The notes: generated by a model from the letters alone, not told the origin. A stretch of 64,000 nucleotides of DNA from Planctomycetaceae bacterium (GCA_002702655.1 PABB01000073.1:97398-161397), one strand, 5' to 3'. Numbered from the stretch's first letter, positions 35,871 through 45,516 are shown. A program made the numbers and translations.

Positions 35871-36083
35871 TCACCACGGAGGCACTGAGGGCACGGAGTA
35901 AGAACTTGACAGGATAACAGGATGAGCAGGATTGACAGGATCCTCGGGAAGAAGGAATACAGCTGCCGTCAAGGCGACGTCAGTTTGAGCGCCATGCCAA
36001 CGAACTGCGAAGAGTTGCCATCGTTGGGCAGGTTGAAGACAAGTATCCTGTTCATCCAGCCGATCCTGTTATCCTGTCCCTGG
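35871..36083. repeat. Inverted ACAGGATAACAGGAT element with a side arm
   Basis: A single arm of the CACCACGGAGG...GCACGGAG type (35872-35898, also at 94-240) is followed by arms of the GACAGGATAACAGGAT type at about 35908-35943 and, inverted, at 36047-36083. About 100 unrelated bases separate them. Same arm type as 41270-41471. Fills the gap between aroK and aroDE. Confidence 0.75.
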
Positions 36084-36115
36084 ATTGGCAAGTCCGCCAT
36101 CGCGGCCCATCACGC

Positions 36116-37633
36116 TCACGCCGGCTCGTCGTCGTTGCTCCAGTCGCGCACCGGGCCGATGGTGCGGCGGACGACTTTGTGCATGCGGGAGCGCGACGCT
36201 TCCTGCTTGGTGAACAAGAAGAACTGCAGCTGCGCCTGGCGGATGAACATCTCCACGCCGGTGACCACGTTGCAGGGCCGCGAGCGGGCTTCCTTGATCA
36301 GCAGCGTCGTCTCGGGGTTGTAGACCGTGTCGAACACCAGCATCGACGGCTTGAGAAACGTCTTGGACACGGGCGATTCGTCGACGTTGGGATGCATGCC
36401 GATCGGCGTGCAGTTGATCAGGATGTCGCAGTGCACGCGGTGGCGAGCTTCCCACTCGACCGCCTTCGCCTCGAACGCGTCGGCCAACTTCTCGGACCGT
36501 TTCAGCGTCCGCGACGCGATCGTGACCAGCGCCCCGCGCTTGCGCAGGCCGAACACGACCGGCCGGGCCACGCCCCCCGCGCCCAACACCAACACGCGCT
36601 TGCCTTCGACGGGGCTCGGCTTGGCGCCCACCTCGCCCATGGCATGCTCCAGGCAGTCCATCGCGGCGTTGTAGTCGGTGTTGTAGCCGATCCGCTCGGC
36701 GCCATCGATCACGACGGTGTTGACCGCCGCGATGCTCTTGACCGCCGGGTCGACTTTGGTCAGGTGGCGAGCGATCTGTTCCTTGTGGGGGATCGTCACG
36801 CTCAGCCCCCGCACGCCCAGTCGCGGCGCGTCCTGCATGAATTGGTCCAAATCGTCCGCCGGCACGCGGAACGGGCAGTACACCGCGTCGATGCCCAGCG
36901 CGCCGAACTCTTCGTTGTGAATATGCGGGCTGAGCGAGTGCCCCACCGGGTCGGCCACCACTCCGAACACTTTCGTGTCGGGACCAATCCGCTCGTAGCG
37001 ATAGGTCTCGACCATGTGCTTGAAGCTGAGCTGCCCCGGCGCCAGCGACCGCTCGTGATGGAACGTGGCGTAGGTCCACGGGGCCCCGAACTTGCCGGCG
37101 AGAATGCGCGAAGGCGTGCCGATGTCGCCCATGCACATGCCGACCGTGGGAACTTCGCTTTCCTGCATCATCTCCAACATCCGCAGATTGTCGTGCGGCG
37201 AGTTGGCCATAGTCGCCAGCTTGACCACGTCGGGGTCGTGCTGGCACATCTCGGTGTGCAGTTCGCGCAAGTTGTCGGGCGTCTTGCGGAAGTTGTGATA
37301 GCTGATGATCCGCTTCGTCTTGCCGAACCGGGGGATCTGCGAAGCGACGTCTTCCTCCAGATCGACGTAGTCGACGCCCTCGGCGATCGCTTCGCGCAAC
37401 AGCAGCACGCGGGCTTCTTCGGTGCCCGACCATTTGCCGCCGTCTTCTTTGCGGCGACAGGTGATGATCACCTGCGTCCCCTCCGGCCGATCGGCCAGCA
37501 GGCGGCGGATGCTCACCTTGCCGGTGACGTAGTCGAGCCGCAGCTCGACCATCTTGGCGCCCTGCTCGGCAAGGTGCTTGTGCTCGGCCATCATGTGTTT
37601 ATGACGGCTACGACCAATGGCGACGCAAATCAT
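36116..37633 (-). CDS. aroDE: Fused 3-dehydroquinate dehydratase / shikimate dehydrogenase
   Basis: A 505-residue enzyme for the third and fourth steps of the shikimate pathway. Residues 1-220 are type I dehydroquinate dehydratase, with the catalytic His in SYHNFRKTP and Schiff-base Lys in VVKLATMANSP. Residues 230-490 are shikimate dehydrogenase, with GHSLSPHIHN for shikimate binding, the catalytic Lys in TIPHKEQ, the Asp in GYNTDYN and the NADP loop GAGGVARP. The order is that of plant and chlamydial/planctomycete fusions. ATG at 37633. A palindrome element lies just upstream. Confidence 0.96.
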   Translation of the reverse strand: MICVAIGRSRHKHMMAEHKHLAEQGAKMVELRLDYVTGKVSIRRLLADRPEGTQVIITCRRKEDGGKWSGTEEARVLLLREAIAEGVDYVDLEEDVASQIPRFGKTKRIISYHNFRKTPDNLRELHTEMCQHDPDVVKLATMANSPHDNLRMLEMMQESEVPTVGMCMGDIGTPSRILAGKFGAPWTYATFHHERSLAPGQLSFKHMVETYRYERIGPDTKVFGVVADPVGHSLSPHIHNEEFGALGIDAVYCPFRVPADDLDQFMQDAPRLGVRGLSVTIPHKEQIARHLTKVDPAVKSIAAVNTVVIDGAERIGYNTDYNAAMDCLEHAMGEVGAKPSPVEGKRVLVLGAGGVARPVVFGLRKRGALVTIASRTLKRSEKLADAFEAKAVEWEARHRVHCDILINCTPIGMHPNVDESPVSKTFLKPSMLVFDTVYNPETTLLIKEARSRPCNVVTGVEMFIRQAQLQFFLFTKQEASRSRMHKVVRRTIGPVRDWSNDDEPA

Positions 37634-37659
37634 GGAGAGAAGTCGGCAGGGGATAGGGG

Positions 37660-37743
37660 GTAGTCGGTAGTCAGTTGTCAGTGGTCCGTAGTCAGTTGCG
37701 TCTCATCGACAACCACTGACAACGGACTACTGACCACCGACAG
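37660..37743. repeat. Inverted GTCAGTTGTCAGTGGTC element
   Basis: Arms at 37660-37698 and 37710-37743, built of short GTAGTCAGT/GTCAGTGG words, in inverse orientation with an 11-base spacer, between aroDE and the end of mutL. Confidence 0.7.
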
Positions 37744-37774
37744 CACTCAATTCTGACTGACGCTCGCCCCGTGA

Positions 37775-39682
37775 TCAAATCCTCTTGAACTGGCGATCGA
37801 GCTGTTCGCGGGTGAACACCAGGGCCGTCGGCCGGCCGTGGGGGCAGTGATGATGGTCGGCCGCCAGGTGCCGCTGGGCCAGCAGGGCGTCGATTTCCTC
37901 CGGGGTGAGCCGGTCGCCGTATTTCACGGCCGCTTTGCAGGCAATCATGTGCAGCAGTTCGTCCAGCAGGTCGCGGACTTCCACCTTTTTGCCCTCGGTC
38001 ATCAGCTGCTCCACCACGCTGCGGAGCACCTCGGCGGGCGCCAGGTTCGCGAGCATGGCCGGGTAGGCGGAAATCAGCACCGTCTCGCCGCCGAACTCCT
38101 CGATCTGCATGCCCAGTTTGCCCAGCAGGTCCTGATGCTCGAGGGCCGCGGCCGCCTCGCTGGCCGCCAAGTCGACCGGCTCGGGGACCAGCAGCTTTTG
38201 GCTTTCCAGGGCCCCCGCGAGCACCTTCTCGCGAATCGCTTCGTACAGGATCCGCTCGTGCAGGGCGTGCTGGTCGATGACCTCCAACCCCTCGGCCGTC
38301 TCGGCCACGAGGTAGCGGTCGTGAATCTGCAAAGCGCGGCTGGCCGCGCCCATCGGCGTGGGGGCGCCGGCGCGGGCGGGGGCGACGCGCCGCGAACCCT
38401 CATAGCCCGCGACGGCAGCCGAGGGTCCATTGGCGGTCGGCGGAGCGGACGCAAACGCCCCCGGCGGGGGCGATCCCAGCGGCGGCACGCGGTGCATTTC
38501 CAGCGGGCCCCGCGCCGCGTCGCCCGGCGGCGCGTCGGCAAAGGCCGTGCGGCCCTCGTCGGCTGGCCCGGGGGCGAAGGTCTGTTGCCGCTGCGCCCAA
38601 GCGACCAGTTCGCTCATCTGCTGATTGTCGTCGCTGTCGTCGCCGGGGTGCGGCGTCCCGCTGGCCGCCGCGGCCAGATTGCCGCGGGCGACCAAGTCGG
38701 TCGACAAGAACTTCGTCCGCAGCGTGCCCAGCAATTGGCTGTAGACGCGGCCGCCGTCCTGGAACCGCACCTCCAGCTTCGTGGGGTGCACGTTGACGTC
38801 GATCGCCGCGGGAGGCATGTCGAGCCGCAGAAAGCAGATCGGATACCGCCCAGTGAGCAGCAGCCCGCGATACGCCTCGCCCAGAGCGTGTTGCAGCGAG
38901 CGGTCGCGAATCGGCCGGCCGTTGAGAAACAGATATTGCATCCGGTTGTTGGGCCGGCTTTGCGAGGGGTTCGCCACGAACCCGGCCAGGTGCAGTTCGG
39001 GCTCGACGCTTTCCACGGCGATCAACGACTCGGCCAGCTCAGCCCCAAACAGTGCAGCAATCCGCTGCGGCAGGTCGCTGGGCGGCAGGTCCTGCAACTG
39101 CCGGCCGTTGTGGCTCAGCGTGAAGTGGACCCGCGGGTAGGCCAGCGCGGCGCGGGTGATCGCTTCGGAAATGTGGCTCATTTCCGTCTGGGCGGTCCGC
39201 ATAAACTTCTGCCGCACCGGCGTGTTGAAAAACAGCTGCCGCACTTCGATGCACGTGCCCGGCGGACCGGCCGCGGGGCGGACGCCGTCGTTGCGGCCGC
39301 CGACGACTTCGATTTCCGCGGCGCTCTCCGCCTCGGCCACGCGGCTGCGTATGCAGAGCCGACTGACCGACGCGATGGACGCGACCGCCTCGCCGCGGAA
39401 TCCCAGCGTGGCCACGCGGAACAAATCGTCGGCGTCGGCGATCTTGCTCGTGGCGTGACTCGCCACCGCCAGCGGCAACTGCTCGGCCTCGATCCCGCAG
39501 CCGTCGTCAGTGATGCGGATCAGCTCCGTGCCGCCCTTTTCGATCGTCACGTCAATCCGCGTGGCGCCGGCGTCGAGAGAATTCTCGACCAGTTCCTTCA
39601 CGACGCTCGCCGGCCGCTCGATCACCTCGCCCGCGGCAATCTTGTTGACGACCAGCGGCGAGAGTTGACGGATGACGGGCAT
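37775..39682 (-). CDS. mutL: DNA mismatch repair protein MutL
   Basis: A 635-residue mismatch repair ATPase/endonuclease. The GHKL ATPase domain (1-330) has NKIAAGEVIERPASVVKEL with the catalytic Glu30, the DDGCGI loop and the TLGFRGEAVASI motif. A Pro/Ala-rich linker (about 350-450) follows, then the C-terminal dimer domain with the endonuclease motif DQHALHERILYE and CPHGRPTALVF, so it should nick DNA itself, as in MutH-less bacteria. The ATG at 39682 is given by homology; it is preceded not by a ribosome site but by an AATTTGC repeat. Confidence 0.96.
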   Translation of the reverse strand: MPVIRQLSPLVVNKIAAGEVIERPASVVKELVENSLDAGATRIDVTIEKGGTELIRITDDGCGIEAEQLPLAVASHATSKIADADDLFRVATLGFRGEAVASIASVSRLCIRSRVAEAESAAEIEVVGGRNDGVRPAAGPPGTCIEVRQLFFNTPVRQKFMRTAQTEMSHISEAITRAALAYPRVHFTLSHNGRQLQDLPPSDLPQRIAALFGAELAESLIAVESVEPELHLAGFVANPSQSRPNNRMQYLFLNGRPIRDRSLQHALGEAYRGLLLTGRYPICFLRLDMPPAAIDVNVHPTKLEVRFQDGGRVYSQLLGTLRTKFLSTDLVARGNLAAAASGTPHPGDDSDDNQQMSELVAWAQRQQTFAPGPADEGRTAFADAPPGDAARGPLEMHRVPPLGSPPPGAFASAPPTANGPSAAVAGYEGSRRVAPARAGAPTPMGAASRALQIHDRYLVAETAEGLEVIDQHALHERILYEAIREKVLAGALESQKLLVPEPVDLAASEAAAALEHQDLLGKLGMQIEEFGGETVLISAYPAMLANLAPAEVLRSVVEQLMTEGKKVEVRDLLDELLHMIACKAAVKYGDRLTPEEIDALLAQRHLAADHHHCPHGRPTALVFTREQLDRQFKRI

Positions 39683-39812
39683 TGCAAATTGCAAATTGAA
39701 AAATGCAAATTGAGAATTGTCGAGGCGTTGGTAGGGATGCAACGCGGCAAACAGCGGCAATCGAATTCAGCAATTTGAAATTTGCAATTCGCAATTCTCA
39801 ATTTGCAATTCC
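39683..39812. repeat. AT-rich inverted CAAATTG element
   Basis: Arms at about 39683-39720 (GCAAATTGCAAATTG words) and, inverted, 39766-39810, in strong contrast to the GC-rich surroundings. It lies between the regulator gene stop and the mutL start and touches the mutL start codon. Confidence 0.8.
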
Positions 39813-39816
39813 GACT

Positions 39817-41214
39817 TCAGTTCAGTCCGTACTCTTTAATCTTCCGATACAACGTCCGCTCGCCGATGCCCAGCATCTTGGCGGCGTCTTCGCGGTTGCC
39901 GCCGGTCACTTGCAGCGTTTCGGCGATGAACAGCCCTTCGATTTCCGACAGCGGCTTGCCGACCAGGTCCGCCAGGCCCTCGCCGCCGACCGCGGGCAGC
40001 GACGGCGTGGTTTCGCCGTCGGTCAACTCGGGCGGCAGATCGTCCAGATCGAGCACGCCGTCGTAGTCGACCACCACCATGCTTTCGATCGCGTTTTTCA
40101 GCTGCCGCACGTTGCCCGGCCAGGGGAACGCCATCAACCGCCGCCGCGCAGCCGTGCTGATGCTGTTGATCTCCTTGTGGTGCCGGCTGGCGTGCATGCG
40201 GATGAAGTGATCGATCAGCAGCGGGATGTCGCCGGACCGCTCGGCCAGTCGCGGCAGCTTGACCGTGAGCACCTTGAGCCGGTGGTACAGGTCCTCGCGG
40301 AACGTCCCCGCGGCGATGCCGTCTTCCAGGTCGCGGTTGGTCGCCGACAGGATCCGCACGTTCACCTCGATCGGTTCGTTGGAACCGACGCGGGTGATCT
40401 CGCGGCTTTCCAGCACGCGCAGCAGCTTGATCTGCGTGGGTAGCGGCATGTCGCCCACTTCGTCCAAGAACAGCGTGCCGCCGTTGGCGTATTCAAACTT
40501 ACCCACGCGATCGGCGCTGGCGTCGGTGAACGCCCCGCGGATGTGGCCGAACAGTTCGCTTTCGAGAATGTTCTCGCTGAGCGCCGCGCAGTTGAGCGCG
40601 ACGAACGGACGATTCTTGCGGGGACTGTTTTGGTGAATCGCCTGGGCGATCAGTTCCTTGCCCGTGCCGGTGTCGCCCTGGATCAGCACCGTGGCGTCGG
40701 TGGGGGCGATCCGCTGCAGCCGGTTGACCACCTCGTGCATCTGCGGGCTGTTGCCGATGACGCCCTCGAAGCCGAACTTTTCATCCAGCCGGCGATTCAG
40801 CTCCGCGTTGGCCCGCCGCAAATGCTGGTTGCGGGCCGCGTTATCGACCACCGCGCGCAGTTGCTTCAGGTCCAGCGGCTTGAGCAGATAGTTGAACGCC
40901 CCCTGCTGCATCGCCTCGACGGCCGATTCGACCGTGCCGTGACCGGTGACCATGATCACCTCGGCGTCGGGCAGCACCTCGTTGGCCTTGGCCAGCACGT
41001 CCAGCCCCGTGGAATCTTTCATCCGCAGGTCGGTCACGATCACCTCGAAGGCGTCGCGGTCGAGCATCTCCAGCCCCAGCGCCCCGCTGTCGGCGACCGT
41101 GCAGTCGTACCCGACGCTGGCCAGGCTGTCGGCCACCGTCTCGGCATGCGCATCGTCGTCGTCGATCACCAACACCTTGATCGGCGGTCCGGCTTTGGCA
41201 GTTGTCTTGGCCAT
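39817..41214 (-). CDS. NtrC-family sigma-54-dependent response regulator
   Basis: A 465-residue activator. Receiver domain 12-125 with phospho-acceptor Asp62 ([10 protein letters not shown]) and Lys in LLKPLD. AAA+ domain about 150-385 with Walker A GDTGTGKE (180-188), Walker [13 protein letters not shown] (246-256). The sigma-54 contact loop reads GAFTDA (227-232) where most family members have GAFTGA. The C-terminal Fis-type helix-turn-helix is [20 protein letters not shown]. The kinase gene upstream (41474-42214) is the obvious partner, with a repeat element between. Targets unknown. Confidence 0.94.
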   Translation of the reverse strand: MAKTTAKAGPPIKVLVIDDDDAHAETVADSLASVGYDCTVADSGALGLEMLDRDAFEVIVTDLRMKDSTGLDVLAKANEVLPDAEVIMVTGHGTVESAVEAMQQGAFNYLLKPLDLKQLRAVVDNAARNQHLRRANAELNRRLDEKFGFEGVIGNSPQMHEVVNRLQRIAPTDATVLIQGDTGTGKELIAQAIHQNSPRKNRPFVALNCAALSENILESELFGHIRGAFTDASADRVGKFEYANGGTLFLDEVGDMPLPTQIKLLRVLESREITRVGSNEPIEVNVRILSATNRDLEDGIAAGTFREDLYHRLKVLTVKLPRLAERSGDIPLLIDHFIRMHASRHHKEINSISTAARRRLMAFPWPGNVRQLKNAIESMVVVDYDGVLDLDDLPPELTDGETTPSLPAVGGEGLADLVGKPLSEIEGLFIAETLQVTGGNREDAAKMLGIGERTLYRKIKEYGLN

Positions 41215-41269
41215 GGGAGCGATGATACGGGGACGATCGGAGTGGAAAAAGGGGCCCGGAGTAGTTGGA

Positions 41270-41471
41270 CAATCAAGAGAACAGGATTGCAGGATTTGCC
41301 GGATGAACAGGATGCACGCGCGATGGCGGCAAGTCTGCTAGTCGTAGAATCGAGCCGAGTTCTGCCACGTGATTGGGAAATGGCGCGACGCAAACGGCGG
41401 CGCCAGCTCCAGCATCCTATTCTTCCATCCTGTCAATCCTGCACATCTCGTCGATCCTGTTCTCTTGATTG
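41270..41471. repeat. Inverted AGAACAGGAT element
   Basis: Outer ends match over 18 bases (CAATCAAGAGAACAGGAT at 41270 and its inverse ending at 41471). Arms are about 45 and 59 bases of GCAGGATTGACAGGAT-type words around about 100 other bases. It lies between the kinase and regulator genes and ends three bases from the kinase stop. Confidence 0.8.
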
Positions 41472-41473
41472 AG

Positions 41474-42214
41474 CTACTCGCGTCCCAGCCGCGGGGCGAC
41501 CGGCAGTTCGATCGTGAACTGCGTACCCTGGCCCAGTTCGCTTTGCACCTGGATCATGCCGCCGTGGGCTTCGATGATCTTGGCGGCGGTGGGCAGGCCC
41601 AGGCCGCTGCCGCCCGGCTTGGTCGAGTAGAACGCCTCGAACATGTGCGCGGCGGTGTGGTCGTCGATGCCGCAGCCGGTGTCGATGATCTGCAGCACGG
41701 CCCGATCGCCGGCGGTGCGGGTCCGCAGCACGATCTGCCCGCCGCCGGGCATCGCCTGCTTGGCGTTGATCAGCAGGTTGAGCAGCGAGCCGCGAAACAC
41801 TTCGCGATCCAACTGCACCGTGGGCAAATCGGGGTCGAAGTAGCGGACCACTTCGATCCCGCCCTCGGCCGCCTCGGGAGCGAAGAAATCAAGCGTCTCC
41901 TGCAACTCGCGATTCAGGTCGGTCGGCTTTAGGCTCAACCGCCGCACTTTGGCGAAGTCGAGGAAGTTGTCGAGCAGATCCTGCAACCGGCTGCATTCGC
42001 GCTGCACGGTGTCGATCCGCTTGAGGGCGCGCCGCTGCGCCGGCGTTTGGGCCTCGTCGAGATCTTCGGCCAGCAACTCCATGTTGAGCCGAATCGTGGA
42101 GAGCGGGTTTTTGATTTCGTGAGCCAACGCCCCGGCTAGTTGCGCAATCTCGGCGTACTGCGCGATCAGGCGCTGCTGGACGTCGGCGGAGGTAGGAGGC
42201 GTGGCGGAACTCAT
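41474..42214 (-). CDS. Soluble sensor histidine kinase
   Basis: A 246-residue kinase without membrane helices or a sensing domain. The dimerisation/phosphotransfer helix is near the N-terminus with His32 in LAHEIKNPLS; the ATPase boxes follow as NLLINAKQAM (N box), IIDTGCGI (G1), FEAFYSTKPGGSGLGL (F/G2). It resembles the C-terminal half of NtrB. With only about 30 residues before the H box it must sense through a partner. ATG at 42214; the longer open frame is repeat DNA. Pairs with the regulator at 39817-41214. Confidence 0.92.
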   Translation of the reverse strand: MSSATPPTSADVQQRLIAQYAEIAQLAGALAHEIKNPLSTIRLNMELLAEDLDEAQTPAQRRALKRIDTVQRECSRLQDLLDNFLDFAKVRRLSLKPTDLNRELQETLDFFAPEAAEGGIEVVRYFDPDLPTVQLDREVFRGSLLNLLINAKQAMPGGGQIVLRTRTAGDRAVLQIIDTGCGIDDHTAAHMFEAFYSTKPGGSGLGLPTAAKIIEAHGGMIQVQSELGQGTQFTIELPVAPRLGRE

Positions 42215-42248
42215 GGACAATTCGTCGCGAAGCACGCGGCTGGCTACC

Positions 42249-42319
42249 GGGAGGACGGGGCTCCTGCCGAGCCTGGCATCACAGGCCGGCGTTTGGCTCG
42301 GCGGGAGCCTCGCCCTCCC
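42249..42319. repeat. Inverted pair of GGGAGG...GCCGAGCC arms
   Basis: Arms of 25 bases at 42249-42273 and 42295-42319, reverse complements with three mismatches, 21 bases apart, upstream of the kinase gene and downstream of the pnp terminator. Confidence 0.75.
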
Positions 42320-42343
42320 CAAGCATCTGTAGTCGCTGCAACA

Positions 42344-42377
42344 GCGCAAAGCGGCGGGGTCCCGAAGGACCCCGCCG
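42344..42377 (-). terminator. Terminator of pnp
   Basis: Perfect 11-bp stem CGGCGGGGTCC/GGACCCCGCCG with a CGAA loop (TTCG on the transcript), 29 bases past the pnp stop. On the minus strand it is followed by CTTTGC, a short T-run, so termination efficiency is uncertain. Confidence 0.65.
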
Positions 42378-42406
42378 ATCGCAATCTCGATGCCGTGCAG
42401 GCGGCG

Positions 42407-44527
42407 CTAGGCGGGGGCGCCCGCCGGGGCGTCATCGGCCTCGGCTTCCTGCATAGCGGCCTTGCGGCTCAGCTTCACGCGATCCTGCTCGTCGACCGCG
42501 ATCACCTTCACATCCATCTTGTCGCCCACCTTGCAGACGTCCCCAACGCTGGAGACGTACTCGTTGGACAACTCGCTGATGTGGCACAGGCCGTCGCGAC
42601 CCGGCAGGATTTCGACAAAGGCGCCGAAGTCCTTCACGCTGGTCACGGTGCCGTGGTAGATGCGACCCACCTGCACGCTGGCGGTGAGGGCCTCGACCCG
42701 GGCCAGACCGCCCGCCGCGGCCGCCTCGTTGGCGCCCGCGATGGTGACGGTGCCGTCCTCGTCGACATCGATCGTGACGCCTTCCTCTTCCTGGATCGAA
42801 CGAATCATCTTGCCGCCAGGACCGATCAGCAGGCCAATCTTGTCGGGATTGATCTTGGTGCGGACCAAACGCGGCGCGCTCTCGGCCGTGGCAGTGCGGG
42901 GCCGCGGGATGGCGGTCAACATGTTGCGGAGGATCTCGATCCGCGCCTCGCGGCTTTGGGCCAGGGTGGCGCGAATGATCTCTTCGCTAATGCCGTCGAT
43001 CTTCAGGTCCAGCTGAATGCCGGTGATGCCGTTTTGCGTGCCGGCGATCTTGAAGTCCATGTCGCCGAAGTGGTCTTCGTCGCCGATGATGTCGGTGAGC
43101 AGTTCCCACTTGTCGCCTTCCTTGACCAGACCAGTCGAGATGCCGGCCACCGGGTTGGTGATCGGCACGCCCGCGGCCATCATGCCCAGCGTGCCGCCGC
43201 ACACCGAAGCCATCGAGCTGGAACCGTTCGACTCGAAGATGTCGGAGATCACGCGAATCGTGTAGGGGAAATCGTCGTGATCGGGGAGCACGGGGTTCAG
43301 GCTCCGCTCGGCCAGGGCGCCGTGACCGATTTCACGCCGACCGGGACCGCGGATCGGGCGGCACTCGCCGACCGAGAAGGAGGGGAAGTTGTAGTCGAGC
43401 ATGAACCGCTTGGTGTATTCGTCGAACAACCCGTCGACGCGTTGCTCGTCGCGACCGGTGCCCAGGGTGACGGTGACCATGGCCTGCGTCTCGCCCCGCT
43501 GGAACATGGCCGATCCGTGCACGCGCGGCAGCAGGTCGACTTCGCACTCGATCGCCCGCAGATCCTTGCCGCCGCGTCCGTCGGGCCGGCGGCCTTCCAG
43601 GATGCTGTCGCGAATCACCCGGGCTTCCAGATCGTGCCACGCCTTGCCGAACGCCTGCGGCGTGAACGCGCCCTCGGCTTCGGGATCGGGAATGATCGCA
43701 GCGAGAGCTTCCTTCTTCAGGCTGCTGCACGCCTCGGCACGTTCCTGCTTGCCCTCGGTCTGCTTGGCGGTTTTCAGCGCGTCGTAGTACTTGCTCTTGA
43801 GCGTGTCGAGCAGACCGCCGTCGTCGGGGGCGGGGACTTCGATCTTCTGCGGATTGATCTTGGCGATCAACTCTTCCTGCAGTTCGCACAATTGACGCAC
43901 CACGTTGTGGGCTTCCAACAACGCTTCGGTCATTTCGTCTTCGGGCATTTCGCGAGCGAAGCCCTCGATCATCAGCACGGCGTCCTTGGTGCCCGAGACG
44001 ATCAGGTCGAGCGAGCTGAACTCCAACTCGTCCTGCGTGGGGAACGGCACGAACTCGCCATCCACCTTGGCCAACCGCACCGAACCGAGCGGGCCCATGA
44101 ACGGCAACGGCGAAATTCCCAGCGCGGCCGCGGCGGCGTTCATCGCCAACACGTCGCCGTCGGTCTGGCGATCGCTGGCCATAACGAAGGCCTGAATCTG
44201 CACTTCGTCGTTAAAGTTCTCGGGGAACAGCGGACGGATCGGGCGATCCATCAACCGGGCCGAGAGAATTTCCTTGGTCGTGGGGCGACCTTCGCGCTTC
44301 ATGAAACCGCCGGGGAACTTGCCGGCCGCGGCAGTCCGCTCGCGGTAGTCGCACGTGAGCGGAAAGAAGTCGATACCCGGACGCGGGGCCGATGTGGCCA
44401 CGGCGCCGAACACCACGGTGTCGCCGTACTGCACCAACACGGCGCCAGCCGCCTGTTTTGCGAGCACGCCGGTTTCGATCGACAGCGTGCCTTTGCCAAT
44501 TTGCTTCTCAACACGAACTTTGTTCAA
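42407..44527 (-). CDS. pnp: Polynucleotide phosphorylase
   Basis: 3'-5' RNA-degrading phosphorolytic enzyme. The 706 residues contain two RNase PH domains (about 10-140 and 320-540), with the middle helical domain between, then KH (about 555-615, KIGLLIGPGGKMI) and S1 (about 625-690, YHGTVTSVKDFGAFVEI) domains. Length is normal. The start is TTG at 44525-44527, supported by AGGA nine bases upstream and the family N-terminus; a non-ATG start may limit translation. rpsO lies upstream on the same strand, the usual rpsO-pnp order. Confidence 0.97.
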   Translation of the reverse strand: MNKVRVEKQIGKGTLSIETGVLAKQAAGAVLVQYGDTVVFGAVATSAPRPGIDFFPLTCDYRERTAAAGKFPGGFMKREGRPTTKEILSARLMDRPIRPLFPENFNDEVQIQAFVMASDRQTDGDVLAMNAAAAALGISPLPFMGPLGSVRLAKVDGEFVPFPTQDELEFSSLDLIVSGTKDAVLMIEGFAREMPEDEMTEALLEAHNVVRQLCELQEELIAKINPQKIEVPAPDDGGLLDTLKSKYYDALKTAKQTEGKQERAEACSSLKKEALAAIIPDPEAEGAFTPQAFGKAWHDLEARVIRDSILEGRRPDGRGGKDLRAIECEVDLLPRVHGSAMFQRGETQAMVTVTLGTGRDEQRVDGLFDEYTKRFMLDYNFPSFSVGECRPIRGPGRREIGHGALAERSLNPVLPDHDDFPYTIRVISDIFESNGSSSMASVCGGTLGMMAAGVPITNPVAGISTGLVKEGDKWELLTDIIGDEDHFGDMDFKIAGTQNGITGIQLDLKIDGISEEIIRATLAQSREARIEILRNMLTAIPRPRTATAESAPRLVRTKINPDKIGLLIGPGGKMIRSIQEEEGVTIDVDEDGTVTIAGANEAAAAGGLARVEALTASVQVGRIYHGTVTSVKDFGAFVEILPGRDGLCHISELSNEYVSSVGDVCKVGDKMDVKVIAVDEQDRVKLSRKAAMQEAEADDAPAGAPA

Positions 44528-44831
44528 TTTTCTGCTTCCTACCTACATGGTTTGGCGAGTCGCGGCAGCGCGGGCCCGCTGGTCGGCGTTGGCGGGCTCA
44601 GGCGATGCAGAACTGCGGCGCACTGGCGCCGGAGTCGACGATCGCCCCAGCCGGGGAACAACATCCGCAGCGGGATGACGCGCAACGATGACGCCGCTCA
44701 GTCAGACGAGCGGCCGCGCCGGGCGGCGAAAACGACGATACGCGCGACTCGCACTCCAGCGGCATACAACCTGCCGCCTCGCGAGAGGCCGTAAATGAAA
44801 GAGAGGCTCGCAACGAAGCCGATGCCCGCAA
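44528..44831. other. rpsO-pnp intergenic region
   Basis: A 304-base gap without a gene. It contains a hairpin GCCGCTC/GAGCGGC at 44693-44714. In other bacteria this region carries processing sites that control pnp; here that is only a position-based guess. Confidence 0.5.
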
Positions 44832-45101
44832 TTACTTGCGGATATCAAGCCGGCGAAGCAAATCGAGATACAGTTCTGGATTGTGCCGCTTCACGTAATC
44901 CAACAACCGCCGTCGACGGCTCACCATGCCGAGCAAGCCGCGGCGGCTTGCGTAGTCCTTCTTGTTCGCCTGCAGATGTTCAGTCATCGCGGCGATACGC
45001 TTGGTCAGGTTCGCAATCTGCACTTCGGGCGAACCGGTGTCGGTCCCCGTACGTCCAAACTGCTTGACCGACTCGCTCTTTTGCTCTTTCGTGACTGACA
45101 T
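44832..45101 (-). CDS. rpsO: Ribosomal protein S15
   Basis: An 89-residue small-subunit protein that binds the central domain of 16S rRNA. The sequence DTGSPEVQIANLTKRI, the LLGMVSRRRRLLDYVK segment and the C-terminal DLLRRLDIRK match S15 throughout. The ATG at 45101 gives the normal length; the longer frame is spurious. Upstream of pnp on the same strand. S15 often represses its own mRNA; no such fold was identified here. Confidence 0.97.
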   Translation of the reverse strand: MSVTKEQKSESVKQFGRTGTDTGSPEVQIANLTKRIAAMTEHLQANKKDYASRRGLLGMVSRRRRLLDYVKRHNPELYLDLLRRLDIRK

Positions 45102-45516
45102 CGTGTGGCCTTGCGTGTCTCTCCGTCGCACTGCGTCCGGGCGTTTGACCGTCGAAGAACGCCTCGCCACCGCGCATTGCGGCCCAGCGGGCGGTCCTCG
45201 ACGCCTCGTGGCGTCCTTCTGCAACGACTCCTACATTAACACTGTGAAAAATCAACAATCCCCGAATCCAGCCAATGTACACTTCGGCGCGCGGCTTGCA
45301 ACCGCAAATTCCACGCCTCGCGTGCCGGGGCACGCCTCGTGCGCCGGGGCGAGCGGCGGGCGTCAACCCGCTGTGGGCTGGAACTGACGACGCGGACCGC
45401 GTGCCGTAGCGGGCTGCGTTTAGGTCGAGGCAGCCACGAAGGACGGGCTCATGGACCGCCGGCCGCCCCTGGCCAACTGGGGGCGGACGCCCCCCGCTCG
45501 CCATGTTGGCTTCGGC
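45102..45516. other. Gene-free gap with tandem and inverted repeats
   Basis: About 415 bases between the desaturase stop and the rpsO start. An AT-rich patch at 45232-45262 probably contains the rpsO promoter. Two 19-base tandem units (CACGCCTCGCGTGCCGGGG, then one with two changes) lie at 45312-45349. Inverted arms GCGAGCGGCGGGCGT-type lie at 45348-45363 and 45487-45502. No gene seen. Confidence 0.6.

Noticed and set aside
42140-44794. 884-codon plus-strand frame opposite pnp
   Set aside because: Antisense to an unmistakable pnp gene; His/Arg/Asp-rich with no domains.
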